NCBI GenBank assembly: GCA_964596125.1
Contig: CAZQRP010000028.1
Coordinates: forward strand, 1-39,674
Origin: CAZQRP01 sp964596125
Lineage (GTDB): Bacteria > Chloroflexota > Dehalococcoidia > GIF9 > UBA5629
Reading direction: 5' to 3'
Length of the DNA stretch: 39,674 bases
Part shown: positions 8,299 to 14,875 of the stretch, piece after piece
Numbering within the stretch: the first letter of the stretch is position 1
Layout of the letters: every line of letters begins with the position of its first letter
Made by a program: the position numbers and the translations under genes
The notes under the pieces: model-generated
The model's input: the letters and a program-made list of their open reading frames with translations, nothing else
What the model was told of the DNA's origin: nothing
Database searches by the model: none

Positions 8299-8844
8299 TT
8301 ATCTGCAACAACTCGGGACAGCAGGTTTAATCGGGACTGCCGGTGTAGGGCAACAGCTCGGGGTGTTGGATATAACATTTCTGGGATTTACAGGTGTAAC
8401 CGGATTGATTACGTCTAACTGCCCGGTGAGCCCACCAAGTGTAATCTCATAAGTCCCTGGATTATCTGTGGCAAATGAAAACTTCAAAGTCTTGGTTTTA
8501 CCGGCAGGTATATCCAGTTCTGCTGCTTGTTCAGCGCTGTTGTTTATCCCCAGCTCCGTTCTAAAATTACCCTCCATGCCCCCGATATTAGCTACCGTTA
8601 CCGAGATGGTCGTTTTCTCGCCGGGATTAATTCTGGCCGGGCTCACTGTTAGTCCGGAAACCCGGAAGTTGGCCGGGGATGGGGGTGGTGGTGGTAGCAC
8701 TGTAGATGTAGCAGTAAGAGAAGGCTTTTGTGACGGTGTTGCCGCCGGTGCCTCATCAACTGCTGGAATCGATGATGGACTACCACAAGCAATAACGGGT
8801 ACTATTAGAAAAAATAATGCTGCCACCGTAATTATTTTTAACAT
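8299..8844 (-). CDS. CARDB lipoprotein with double PSCC tail
   Basis: This 181-residue lipoprotein has lipobox VIAC (Cys20), a proline/threonine-rich linker, and one CARDB-like domain (about 60-145, with LTVSPARINPGEKTTISVTV, ELGINN and IPAGKTKTLKF). The C-terminal extension contains two vicinal cysteine pairs, 164-165 (TPSCCP) and 179-180 (PSCCR, the last residues of the protein). CARDB domains are adhesion-like or scaffold beta-sandwiches on the cell surface. The CC tail is not part of that family as I know it and is shared with the neighbouring proteins at 7985 and 8934. The start is ATG with a modest AGTAGG site. Confidence 0.83.
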   Translation of the reverse strand: MLKIITVAALFFLIVPVIACGSPSSIPAVDEAPAATPSQKPSLTATSTVLPPPPPSPANFRVSGLTVSPARINPGEKTTISVTVANIGGMEGNFRTELGINNSAEQAAELDIPAGKTKTLKFSFATDNPGTYEITLGGLTGQLDVINPVTPVNPRNVISNTPSCCPTPAVPIKPAVPSCCR

Positions 8845-8933
8845 TTTATACCTACTGTTCTCTATTCAGATAAGGTTTTTCCTATTGTAAGGTTTTTTTC
8901 TTTACTACTCAGTTATGAATATCTTTTTATGTT

Positions 8934-9461
8934 TTATCTACAACAACTGGGGGTACTACTTCCAGGTGAATTGGCAGTGGGGCTATTTGCTTTTTTGGCT
9001 GTACCGAGTTCAGTTACCTTGAATTGTCCGGAAAACTCACTGCAATTAACTTCATAAGTCCCCGGTATTTCCCTTGACACAAATATACTAAAGGTTTTTG
9101 TCTTCCCTGCAGGTACATTGATTTCCGTCGTCAGTTCAGAAGTATTATTTATCCCCAGGTCGGCAGTATACGTTCCCTCGATGTTTCCGGTATTAATCAC
9201 TGTAGCAATAACAGCTACTTTCTGGCCAGGTCTAACTTGAGTAGGGCTAACCTTCAATCCAACCAACTGTACGGCTGCTGGAGCTTTTGTTGATGTTGGA
9301 GTAGCTTCCGGAATCACTGACGGAGTAGATTTTACTGATGACACAGAGGTAGTACATGCCACAAGAAGTACTACTGGCACAATTATCAACAATGGGTACC
9401 AGGCAATGATTCTCTGAATCAATTTAGTGGGAAACAAGCCGAATGTTGTTTTGTTCACCAT
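8934..9461 (-). CDS. CARDB lipoprotein with PSCCR tail
   Basis: This 175-residue lipoprotein has a longer N-terminal region, lipobox LVAC (Cys36), a serine/threonine/proline linker, a CARDB-like domain (about 65-150, with LKVSPTQVRPGQKVAVIATV, LGINN and VPAGKTKTF) and the C-terminal pentapeptide PSCCR. It is a clear paralog of the product at 8299, and the codons for the tail are nearly identical in all three genes (AGT TGT TGY). The ATG follows the stop codon of the ABC ATPase gene without a gap, so the two are translationally linked. That ties the CC-tail proteins to the transporter. Confidence 0.85.
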   Translation of the reverse strand: MVNKTTFGLFPTKLIQRIIAWYPLLIIVPVVLLVACTTSVSSVKSTPSVIPEATPTSTKAPAAVQLVGLKVSPTQVRPGQKVAVIATVINTGNIEGTYTADLGINNTSELTTEINVPAGKTKTFSIFVSREIPGTYEVNCSEFSGQFKVTELGTAKKANSPTANSPGSSTPSCCR

Positions 9462-10145
9462 CTACTCACTTCCTTCATTTTGCTTAATCCTGTCTAAGAT
9501 CTGTCCATCCTGCAGGACAATCGTTACTTTTGCATGTTTAGCTATAACGGGATCATGGGTAACCATGATAATGCTGTGTCCCTCTACATTAAGTTGGTCA
9601 AACAAACCCAGGATTTCTCCTCCTGTTTTCTGGTCCATGTTGCCCGTAGGCTCATCGGCCAGGATAAGTGATGGGTTATTTACCAGAGCCCTGGCAATTG
9701 ATACTCTCTGCTGCTCCCCACCGCTTAACTGACCGGGTTTATGGTCTGCCCTTTTCCCAAGTCCCACCCTTTTCAACATTTCCAGAGCTTTCCCGTCTTC
9801 CATATTCTCTCCACAAAATGTCATGGGTAGAAGTACATTCTCCAGGGCAGTTAGAGATGCAAGCAGATGATACTGCTGAAAAACATAGGCGATTTTCCCC
9901 CTTCTGACGTCTACCAGGTCGTTTTCACTCAGATTATCTATACGTTTTCCGTCCAAAATCACCTCGCCGCTGGAGAGACGGTCCAGACCGCCGATAATGT
10001 TTAGCAAAGTGGACTTCCCGCTTCCGGAAGGCCCCATAACAGCTATAAAGTCACCTTTATTAACCAGAAGAGAAACGTTATCGAGAGCGGTTATCTGGTT
10101 TGTACCCTCGCCGTAAATCTTCGATACGTTTTTAATCTCTAACAT
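9462..10145 (-). CDS. ABC transporter ATPase, MacB/LolD type
   Basis: This 227-residue ATPase belongs to the MacB/LolD/FtsE group that works with FtsX-type permeases. Visible motifs are Walker A GPSGSGKS (38-45), the Q-loop at FQQYHLL, the signature LSGGEQQR (140-147) and Walker B LILADEP (160-166). Such pairs use ATP to drive work across the membrane on periplasmic substrates or lipoproteins rather than transport through a classical channel. It follows the permease gene after 37 bases and abuts the PSCC-tail lipoprotein gene. Confidence 0.95.
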   Translation of the reverse strand: MLEIKNVSKIYGEGTNQITALDNVSLLVNKGDFIAVMGPSGSGKSTLLNIIGGLDRLSSGEVILDGKRIDNLSENDLVDVRRGKIAYVFQQYHLLASLTALENVLLPMTFCGENMEDGKALEMLKRVGLGKRADHKPGQLSGGEQQRVSIARALVNNPSLILADEPTGNMDQKTGGEILGLFDQLNVEGHSIIMVTHDPVIAKHAKVTIVLQDGQILDRIKQNEGSE

Positions 10146-10182
10146 TCTGATCTACCTCTTCTATTTTAAAATTCCTCTTGCC

Positions 10183-11373
10183 TTACAGTGACCTGAAAGA
10201 GTCAGCTACCTTAATCCTGGTGGCTCGGAATGCAGGATATACCGCTGCTATAACAGCGATAACAGTAGCCAAGGCCAGTGACAGCGGAAAGTACTGGGGA
10301 ACGTAACTAATGGCTGTTCCTTCAAAGATTACGGGGCCGATTATATATGCCAGTACTGTCCCGGCTATGTATCCAAAGATGCCACCCAGTATTCCGATAA
10401 TGATCGCTTCATAAATAAAAACTTTCATTATTTGATTACGTGATGCTCCCACTGCCCTCATAATTCCGATATCTTTGATTCTCTCATGTACTGAAGCCAT
10501 CATGGTATTGACCACTCCGAATAAGCCGACTACCAATGTGATTCCAGCTAAAGCCAGCATGAACTTGTTCACCTTTTCCATCGTGCTCATTTCAGATGCG
10601 GCCACCTGTTTTACCGCAACCGCCCTGATTCCCGGGATGCTCTGGTTTATACCATCAGCGATCTTCTCCACAGGGCATGCGTTGCACAGGGCGCGGATGT
10701 CTATCGAAGAGACCAATCCGTCTTTGTTAAACGCCCTCTGTAATGTCTCTATCGGGATAAAGACCTGATAATCGTCATTTGAGCCTGTTTCCTCAAGAAT
10801 ACCTGTGATAGTTATGTCATTCCCGTTGAGCGCAATTTTGTCATCCGTCTTGAGTTTAAGCAGGTCTGCGGCAACTGCTCCAACAAGTGCCTGGTCTTCG
10901 CTGTTAAGGTATTCCCCTTCACGGATTCTCCACCATGTCTTGATTTTGCCTTCTTCCCCGGGATCTACACCAACCAGCATCACCGATACACCCATTACCT
11001 CTGCGTTCATATATAGTTTGGGGGCAATCGTGGCAATATTGCCCTTATCTTCGATTTTCAGCTCCCTCCTGATATTGCTGTCTGTTATTTGTCTGATCTG
11101 TGGTAGTTTTTCCTGAGAAATGTAGTTTTCCCCGACGGTCAAGGTCCCCATACTCAGGTCTCCCAGCTTCATGTCCAGATTACTTATTGCCGGCACCACT
11201 GTCAGGTTAGGACCGTATTTCTCGAGCTCATTGTAAATCCTTGCCTCACCGGCAAGGGCGATTGTCAATATACCAACGACCGTCATTGTACCTATAACCA
11301 CGCCGAGGGCTGCATAGAGCACCCGCTTTTTTCTTCGCATAATATCTTTGGCAACGATTTGATATAGTTTCAC
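10183..11373 (-). CDS. ABC transporter permease, MacB/FtsX type
   Basis: This 396-residue permease has the MacB layout: a first membrane helix at about 18-42, a large extracytoplasmic MacB_PCD-type domain (about 45-265), and an FtsX domain with three helices (about 270-292, 318-345 and 365-386) carrying IKDIGIMRAVGASRNQI. The extracytoplasmic domain has a CxxC (Cys230-Asn-Ala-Cys233, ALCNACPVEKI), fitting a thiol or metal-related role shared with its neighbours. No MacA-type adaptor gene is present. The start is GTG at 11373, 7 bases after AGGAGG. Four 11-bp direct repeats at 11422-11465 sit just upstream. Confidence 0.93.
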   Translation of the reverse strand: MKLYQIVAKDIMRRKKRVLYAALGVVIGTMTVVGILTIALAGEARIYNELEKYGPNLTVVPAISNLDMKLGDLSMGTLTVGENYISQEKLPQIRQITDSNIRRELKIEDKGNIATIAPKLYMNAEVMGVSVMLVGVDPGEEGKIKTWWRIREGEYLNSEDQALVGAVAADLLKLKTDDKIALNGNDITITGILEETGSNDDYQVFIPIETLQRAFNKDGLVSSIDIRALCNACPVEKIADGINQSIPGIRAVAVKQVAASEMSTMEKVNKFMLALAGITLVVGLFGVVNTMMASVHERIKDIGIMRAVGASRNQIMKVFIYEAIIIGILGGIFGYIAGTVLAYIIGPVIFEGTAISYVPQYFPLSLALATVIAVIAAVYPAFRATRIKVADSFRSL

Positions 11374-11397
11374 TGACTATCCTCCTTGGACTGTTCA

Positions 11398-11412
11398 AAT
11401 ATCAAGAATATC
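11398..11412 (-). promoter_or_regulatory. Candidate -10 elements of the transporter operon
   Basis: On the minus strand GATATT occurs at 11412-11407 and again at 11403-11398. The first lies 9 bases downstream of the last 11-bp operator repeat, as expected for a PhoB/OmpR-activated promoter in which the repeats take the place of the -35 element. Transcription would start near 11400, about 27 bases before the GTG. Confidence 0.4.
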
Positions 11413-11421
11413 AGCCGTTTA

Positions 11422-11465
11422 TTAGAATAAGATTAGAATAAGGTTAGAAAATGATTAGAATTTTC
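11422..11465 (-). promoter_or_regulatory. Four tandem 11-bp repeats, likely response-regulator operator
   Basis: Four contiguous 11-base units begin at 11422, 11433, 11444 and 11455, each starting with TTAGAA on the plus strand (TTCTAA on the minus strand): TTAGAATAAGA, TTAGAATAAGG, TTAGAAAATGA and TTAGAATTTTC. An exact 11-bp spacing of direct repeats is the classic arrangement bound by OmpR/PhoB-family dimers. The array sits 49 bases before the permease start, and an OmpR-type regulator is encoded next door (12995-13660). Bases 11466-11603, up to the end of the sensor kinase gene, show no gene. Confidence 0.75.
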
Positions 11466-11603
11466 TTCTGACAGCGATTTTATGTGCTGCGGTTGCGGAG
11501 CTGCGGCGAAAATAAAAGTATCCCGAAAACGTAAATTCCTCTTTTAGTATGCGAGATACCGTGATGTGACCGGAATTTAAATCGGAGTTTGATTAAAAAG
11601 CAG

Positions 11604-12989
11604 TCAGCGTTTTAACCAGACGGTGAATGTACTGCCTTTGCCCGGCGTGCTGATAACAGTCACCTTCCCCCCCATTTGCTCGGCAATCCCCTTTGCAATA
11701 GCCAGTCCCAGTCCAGTACCACCTCTGGCCCGGAGGCGGACCTTATCAGTCCGGTAGAAGCGGTCGAAGATATTGGGCAGATGTTCAGGTGCAATTCCCG
11801 CTCCGTTGTCGGTCACTTCCAGACGTGCCCATTCATCATCGCGAAACAGCGACAGGGTAATGGTACCCTCTTCGGGAGTATATTTGATAGCATTGTCTAC
11901 AAGGTTCCCCAACAGTTGTTTCAATCTGTGGCCGTCTCCCTTGACAGATAGGTCTTCCTGGTGTCCCAGGACAATAGTACGATTTCCGCCTAATTGCTGT
12001 GCCCGTCCAAATTCCTCCAGGAGGATGTCCCTGACTGAAACCGTTGTCGGTGGTTCTATCTTTCCCGACTCGACCTCAGCAAGAATAAGGAGGTCACTCA
12101 CTATTTTGACCATCCTGTCAGTCTCCAACCTGAGTGCCCTCAATGCTTCCTTGCGGTCATCCTCGCCCAGATTCCTTTTAAGCAAGTCCAGGTTACCCTT
12201 GATTACTGTGAGCGGACCTCTCAGTTCATGAGACGCATCGGCAACGAAATATTTCTGAGACTGGAATACTCTATCCAGGTGCTGGATCATGTGATCAAAG
12301 GTCATGGCCAGCCGTCCTAACTCGTCCATTGGACCGCTATAACCGACCCGGCGGCTTAAGTCAGAACTTGATTCTATACTCCTTGCAGTCCTGGTGATTC
12401 TTTCTACGGGGGAAAGGGCTCGTCCGACAAGCACTGTGCCCGATATAACAGCCAGAATTAAGGCAAGCACTATCCCAATTAACAGCGCCAGTCTTACCTG
12501 GCTCATGGTTGTATCTATCGGTTTCAGAGATTGGGCTACTTCCAGGAGGAGGGTCTGGTCCTGCAGGTACATGGGAGAAGCCATAATACGAACTCTGGCG
12601 CTGTCACCGGCAGTAACTGTCTTGATGCTCACATTCCCGTTAAATGCTTCATTTATTAACGGCCGGCTGATAGGCAGTTCCTGGTCACCCAGGTTGTTCG
12701 ATTTCACTACTACATTGGTGCTTCTATCTATAAACTGAATATAGATCCCCGGGGAAGTAAATTCATTTATAGCAGGCAACTTGTCATGTATTACATCATA
12801 GTCCAGGGGCTCCGGGATTTCCTTGGGATCAAGTGTGCCGTGTACCCGTGCTGAATGAACCCTGAGGTTATCGTCTACCTGTTCACTCAGGTAACGTTGC
12901 AGCAACAGGTGGAGTACAGCTCCTGAGATGATAAGGATGGCACATACTATTAGCGCGAACCATAGAGTCAATCGCCAGCGAATCGGCAT
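11604..12989 (-). CDS. Sensor histidine kinase, HAMP-HisKA-HATPase
   Basis: This 461-residue membrane sensor kinase has membrane helices at about 8-30 and 165-190, an extracytoplasmic sensor region between them (about 31-164), a HAMP domain (about 190-242), a HisKA domain with the phospho-accepting His254 in DASHELRGPL, and an HATPase_c domain with the N box (LLGNLVDNAIKYTP) and the DNGAGIAPEH and GTGLGLAIAKGI motifs. The sensor region has no cysteine cluster or other recognisable metal site. It starts 5 bases after the response-regulator stop codon, with GAGGGAAT inside the end of that gene as ribosome-binding site, so the two form a coupled pair. Confidence 0.95.
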   Translation of the reverse strand: MPIRWRLTLWFALIVCAILIISGAVLHLLLQRYLSEQVDDNLRVHSARVHGTLDPKEIPEPLDYDVIHDKLPAINEFTSPGIYIQFIDRSTNVVVKSNNLGDQELPISRPLINEAFNGNVSIKTVTAGDSARVRIMASPMYLQDQTLLLEVAQSLKPIDTTMSQVRLALLIGIVLALILAVISGTVLVGRALSPVERITRTARSIESSSDLSRRVGYSGPMDELGRLAMTFDHMIQHLDRVFQSQKYFVADASHELRGPLTVIKGNLDLLKRNLGEDDRKEALRALRLETDRMVKIVSDLLILAEVESGKIEPPTTVSVRDILLEEFGRAQQLGGNRTIVLGHQEDLSVKGDGHRLKQLLGNLVDNAIKYTPEEGTITLSLFRDDEWARLEVTDNGAGIAPEHLPNIFDRFYRTDKVRLRARGGTGLGLAIAKGIAEQMGGKVTVISTPGKGSTFTVWLKR

Positions 12990-12994
12990 TTTGC

Positions 12995-13660
12995 TTATTC
13001 CCTCAGCACGTAACCCACGCCGCGAACCGTATGAATTACTCTGGGGCAGCCAGCGGCGTCCAGCTTTGAACGTAAGTAACGCACGTAGACCTCTATCACA
13101 TTGGACTCTCCGCCGAAATCGTAGCCCCAGACTCTCTCATAAATAATATCTCTTTTGAGTACCTGTCGCGGGTGGCGCATGAACAGCTCCAGCAGGTTGA
13201 ACTCCTGAGCAGTAAGCTCTATGACTCTATTATCATAGCTGACCTCTCTGGTTGCAGTGTTTAATGAAAGACCGTTAAATCGCAGTAGCTCTCCCTCCCT
13301 GGGTTGGCTGCGCCTGAGCAAGGCCCTTATTCTTGCCAGAAGTTCGTCGAAAGCGAAGGGCTTGACCAGATAGTCATCGGCACCGCTATCGAGACCGGCT
13401 ACTCTATCAGCCACAGTACCCTTGGCGGTGAGCATCAGGATGGGGACATCGCTTGCCTGGCTGAGCCGCTGGCTCACTTCTATTCCATCAAGTTTGGGCA
13501 TCATGATATCCAGTATGATCAGGTCAGGGTCCTTTTCACGGGCTTTGGCAAGAGCTTCGGCACCATCGGATGCCGTATCGACATTGTAGCCTTCGTATAT
13601 TAAACCTCGTTTAAGAAAGCTTACAATTTCGGGATCGTCGTCTACAACCAAAATCAGCAT
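12995..13660 (-). CDS. OmpR-family response regulator
   Basis: This 221-residue two-domain regulator has a receiver domain (1-115) with acidic residues Asp7-Asp9, phospho-acceptor Asp51 in LIILDIMMPKLDG, and the YLVKPF lysine. It is followed by a winged-helix DNA-binding domain (about 125-221, with LTAQEFNLLELFMRHP and VIHTVRGVGYVL). It is probably phosphorylated by the kinase encoded immediately downstream. Proteins of this type bind direct repeats spaced about 11 bp apart, which is what lies at 11422-11465, so the likely target is the adjacent ABC-lipoprotein operon. The ribosome-binding site is poor. Confidence 0.96.
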   Translation of the reverse strand: MLILVVDDDPEIVSFLKRGLIYEGYNVDTASDGAEALAKAREKDPDLIILDIMMPKLDGIEVSQRLSQASDVPILMLTAKGTVADRVAGLDSGADDYLVKPFAFDELLARIRALLRRSQPREGELLRFNGLSLNTATREVSYDNRVIELTAQEFNLLELFMRHPRQVLKRDIIYERVWGYDFGGESNVIEVYVRYLRSKLDAAGCPRVIHTVRGVGYVLRE

Positions 13661-13683
13661 GTTGCAACATCCGTCCTGGATAC

Positions 13684-13689
13684 ATTATA
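13684..13689 (-). promoter_or_regulatory. Candidate -10 of the response-regulator gene
   Basis: A perfect TATAAT (minus strand, 13689-13684) lies 24 bases before the regulator's ATG. The -35 region at the right distance is poor, which would fit an activator-dependent or weak promoter. No copy of the TTCTAA repeat is visible here, so autoregulation through that operator is not supported. Confidence 0.4.
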
Positions 13690-13812
13690 CCTATCCTGGC
13701 CAATGAGTTAATAATACGTTCTAGCATGGTTCAGGTCAAATCGTCGAGTGATAGACGAAGGCACACGTGACCGGCTTGGGGTGTATCTGGCAGCATTTTT
13801 TAAACCGCTTTA

Positions 13813-13821
13813 TGGTACAAT
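13813..13821 (+). promoter_or_regulatory. Candidate extended -10 promoter for the DegV gene
   Basis: TGGTACAAT is an extended -10 element (TGn followed by TACAAT at 13816-13821) with no convincing -35. A small inverted repeat, ACCGG-CT-CCGGT (13881-13892), lies in the leader. The gap 13661-13911 therefore appears to hold divergent promoters and no gene. Confidence 0.4.
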
Positions 13822-13911
13822 GAACCTTTCCGGCTATGCAGTTTCGTAATTCAACTGCACCTGGTAGTTCCTGAAGCCTTACCGGCTCCGGTCTTACGAA
13901 GGGTATGGTAT

Positions 13912-14778
13912 ATGGTAGTCAAGGTTGTAACTGACAGCGGCTCGGATATTACACCCGAGGAGGCTAAACAGTTGGGCATTTTCCTGGTGCCGGCATATGT
14001 TCGCTTCGGCAACGAAATTTACCGTGACGGAGTTGATATAGATATCGACGGATTTTATCGAAAACTGGCTACCAACAAGATCCACCCGAGTACTGCTGCA
14101 CCGGCGCCGGGGGATTTTGCCAAAGTGTATGAGGAGGCAGCCAGAGAAAGCAGTGAGATTATTTCCATCCATATCACCAGGAAGCACAGTGCCGTCTATG
14201 ATGCGGCTTTACTCGGTAAGGAGATAGCGGAGAAAAAGGGATGTCAGGTTGAAGTGATCGACTCTCAAGGGGTAACAATATGGCAGGGGCTTGTCGCCAT
14301 CGCCGCAGCCAAGGCAGCAGAGGCCGGTTATGGACTTCAGCAGGTGGTAGACAGAGTCCACGAGGTAATTGGTCAACTGCGTGTACTGGCAGTCCTGGAT
14401 ACCTTGAGGTATGTGGTTAAAGGCGGACGCCTCGGCAACACGATTTTCAAAGTGGAATCACTCCTGAACGTGAAACCCTTAATTACCCTGCGCAACGGTG
14501 AGGTCCGACCGGCAGGTGTAGTACGCACCTGGAATAAAGGGGTAGACCGGCTCCATAAATTTATAGCGTCAATACCGCGAGTTGAGGATGTTGCCATTGC
14601 GTATAGTGCCGCTCATCACGATGCTCAAACGCTGGCCGACTATGTGAGCTCTCTTTTTCCCGGTGTAGTGCCGCGCATGGTGAGGCTGGGGCCGACCCTC
14701 GGCGTCCATGCCGGACCGGGGGCCCTTGTCGTTGTGATGCAGGAGGGGAAAAGGTTTAGCGCTTGTCCCGGTAGGTAG
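13912..14778 (+). CDS. DegV family fatty-acid-binding protein
   Basis: This 288-residue protein has the DegV fold: an N-terminal domain starting VVTDSGSDITPEEAKQLGI with the IHPSTAAPAPGDF segment (the family usually reads TSQPS), and a C-terminal domain with VLDTLRYVVKGGRLG and LLNVKPLI. Family members bind a fatty acid; in Firmicutes the FakB proteins present it to the kinase FakA. No FakA-like (DAK) gene is present in this window. The ATG at 13912 has GAAGGG upstream. It is the only plus-strand gene between two long minus-strand blocks and is convergent with the DUF255 gene. Confidence 0.93.
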   Translation: MVVKVVTDSGSDITPEEAKQLGIFLVPAYVRFGNEIYRDGVDIDIDGFYRKLATNKIHPSTAAPAPGDFAKVYEEAARESSEIISIHITRKHSAVYDAALLGKEIAEKKGCQVEVIDSQGVTIWQGLVAIAAAKAAEAGYGLQQVVDRVHEVIGQLRVLAVLDTLRYVVKGGRLGNTIFKVESLLNVKPLITLRNGEVRPAGVVRTWNKGVDRLHKFIASIPRVEDVAIAYSAAHHDAQTLADYVSSLFPGVVPRMVRLGPTLGVHAGPGALVVVMQEGKRFSACPGR

Positions 14779-14816
14779 ACGCTACAGGACTGTAGAGACC
14801 AGACCTGTCATAAATA

Positions 14817-14839
14817 GGGCAGACCTTCGTGTCTATCCC
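14817..14839. terminator. Possible weak terminator between convergent genes
   Basis: GGGC-AGAC (14817-14824) can pair with GTCT-ATCCC after a CTTCGT loop, with a mismatch in the middle. A second small inverted repeat, CTACAG-GA-CTGTAG, is at 14782-14795. Neither is followed by a strong T run, so termination is only plausible. Confidence 0.3.
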
Positions 14840-14875
14840 TGAAACTACTTTTACCCATATAGTACCCCGGTGATA

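Noticed and set aside
7294..9461. Possibility that the CC-tail proteins are a bacteriocin or lanthipeptide precursor set
   Set aside because: No leader-peptide motif, no modification enzyme and no peptidase-type ABC transporter (C39) are present; two of the three are lipoproteins with a folded CARDB domain.
11604..12738. Several long frames on the plus strand opposite the sensor kinase, and similar frames opposite copA, the 2-oxoacid oxidoreductase and purL
   Set aside because: They mirror strong conserved genes on the other strand and show no motifs or ribosome-binding sites of their own.
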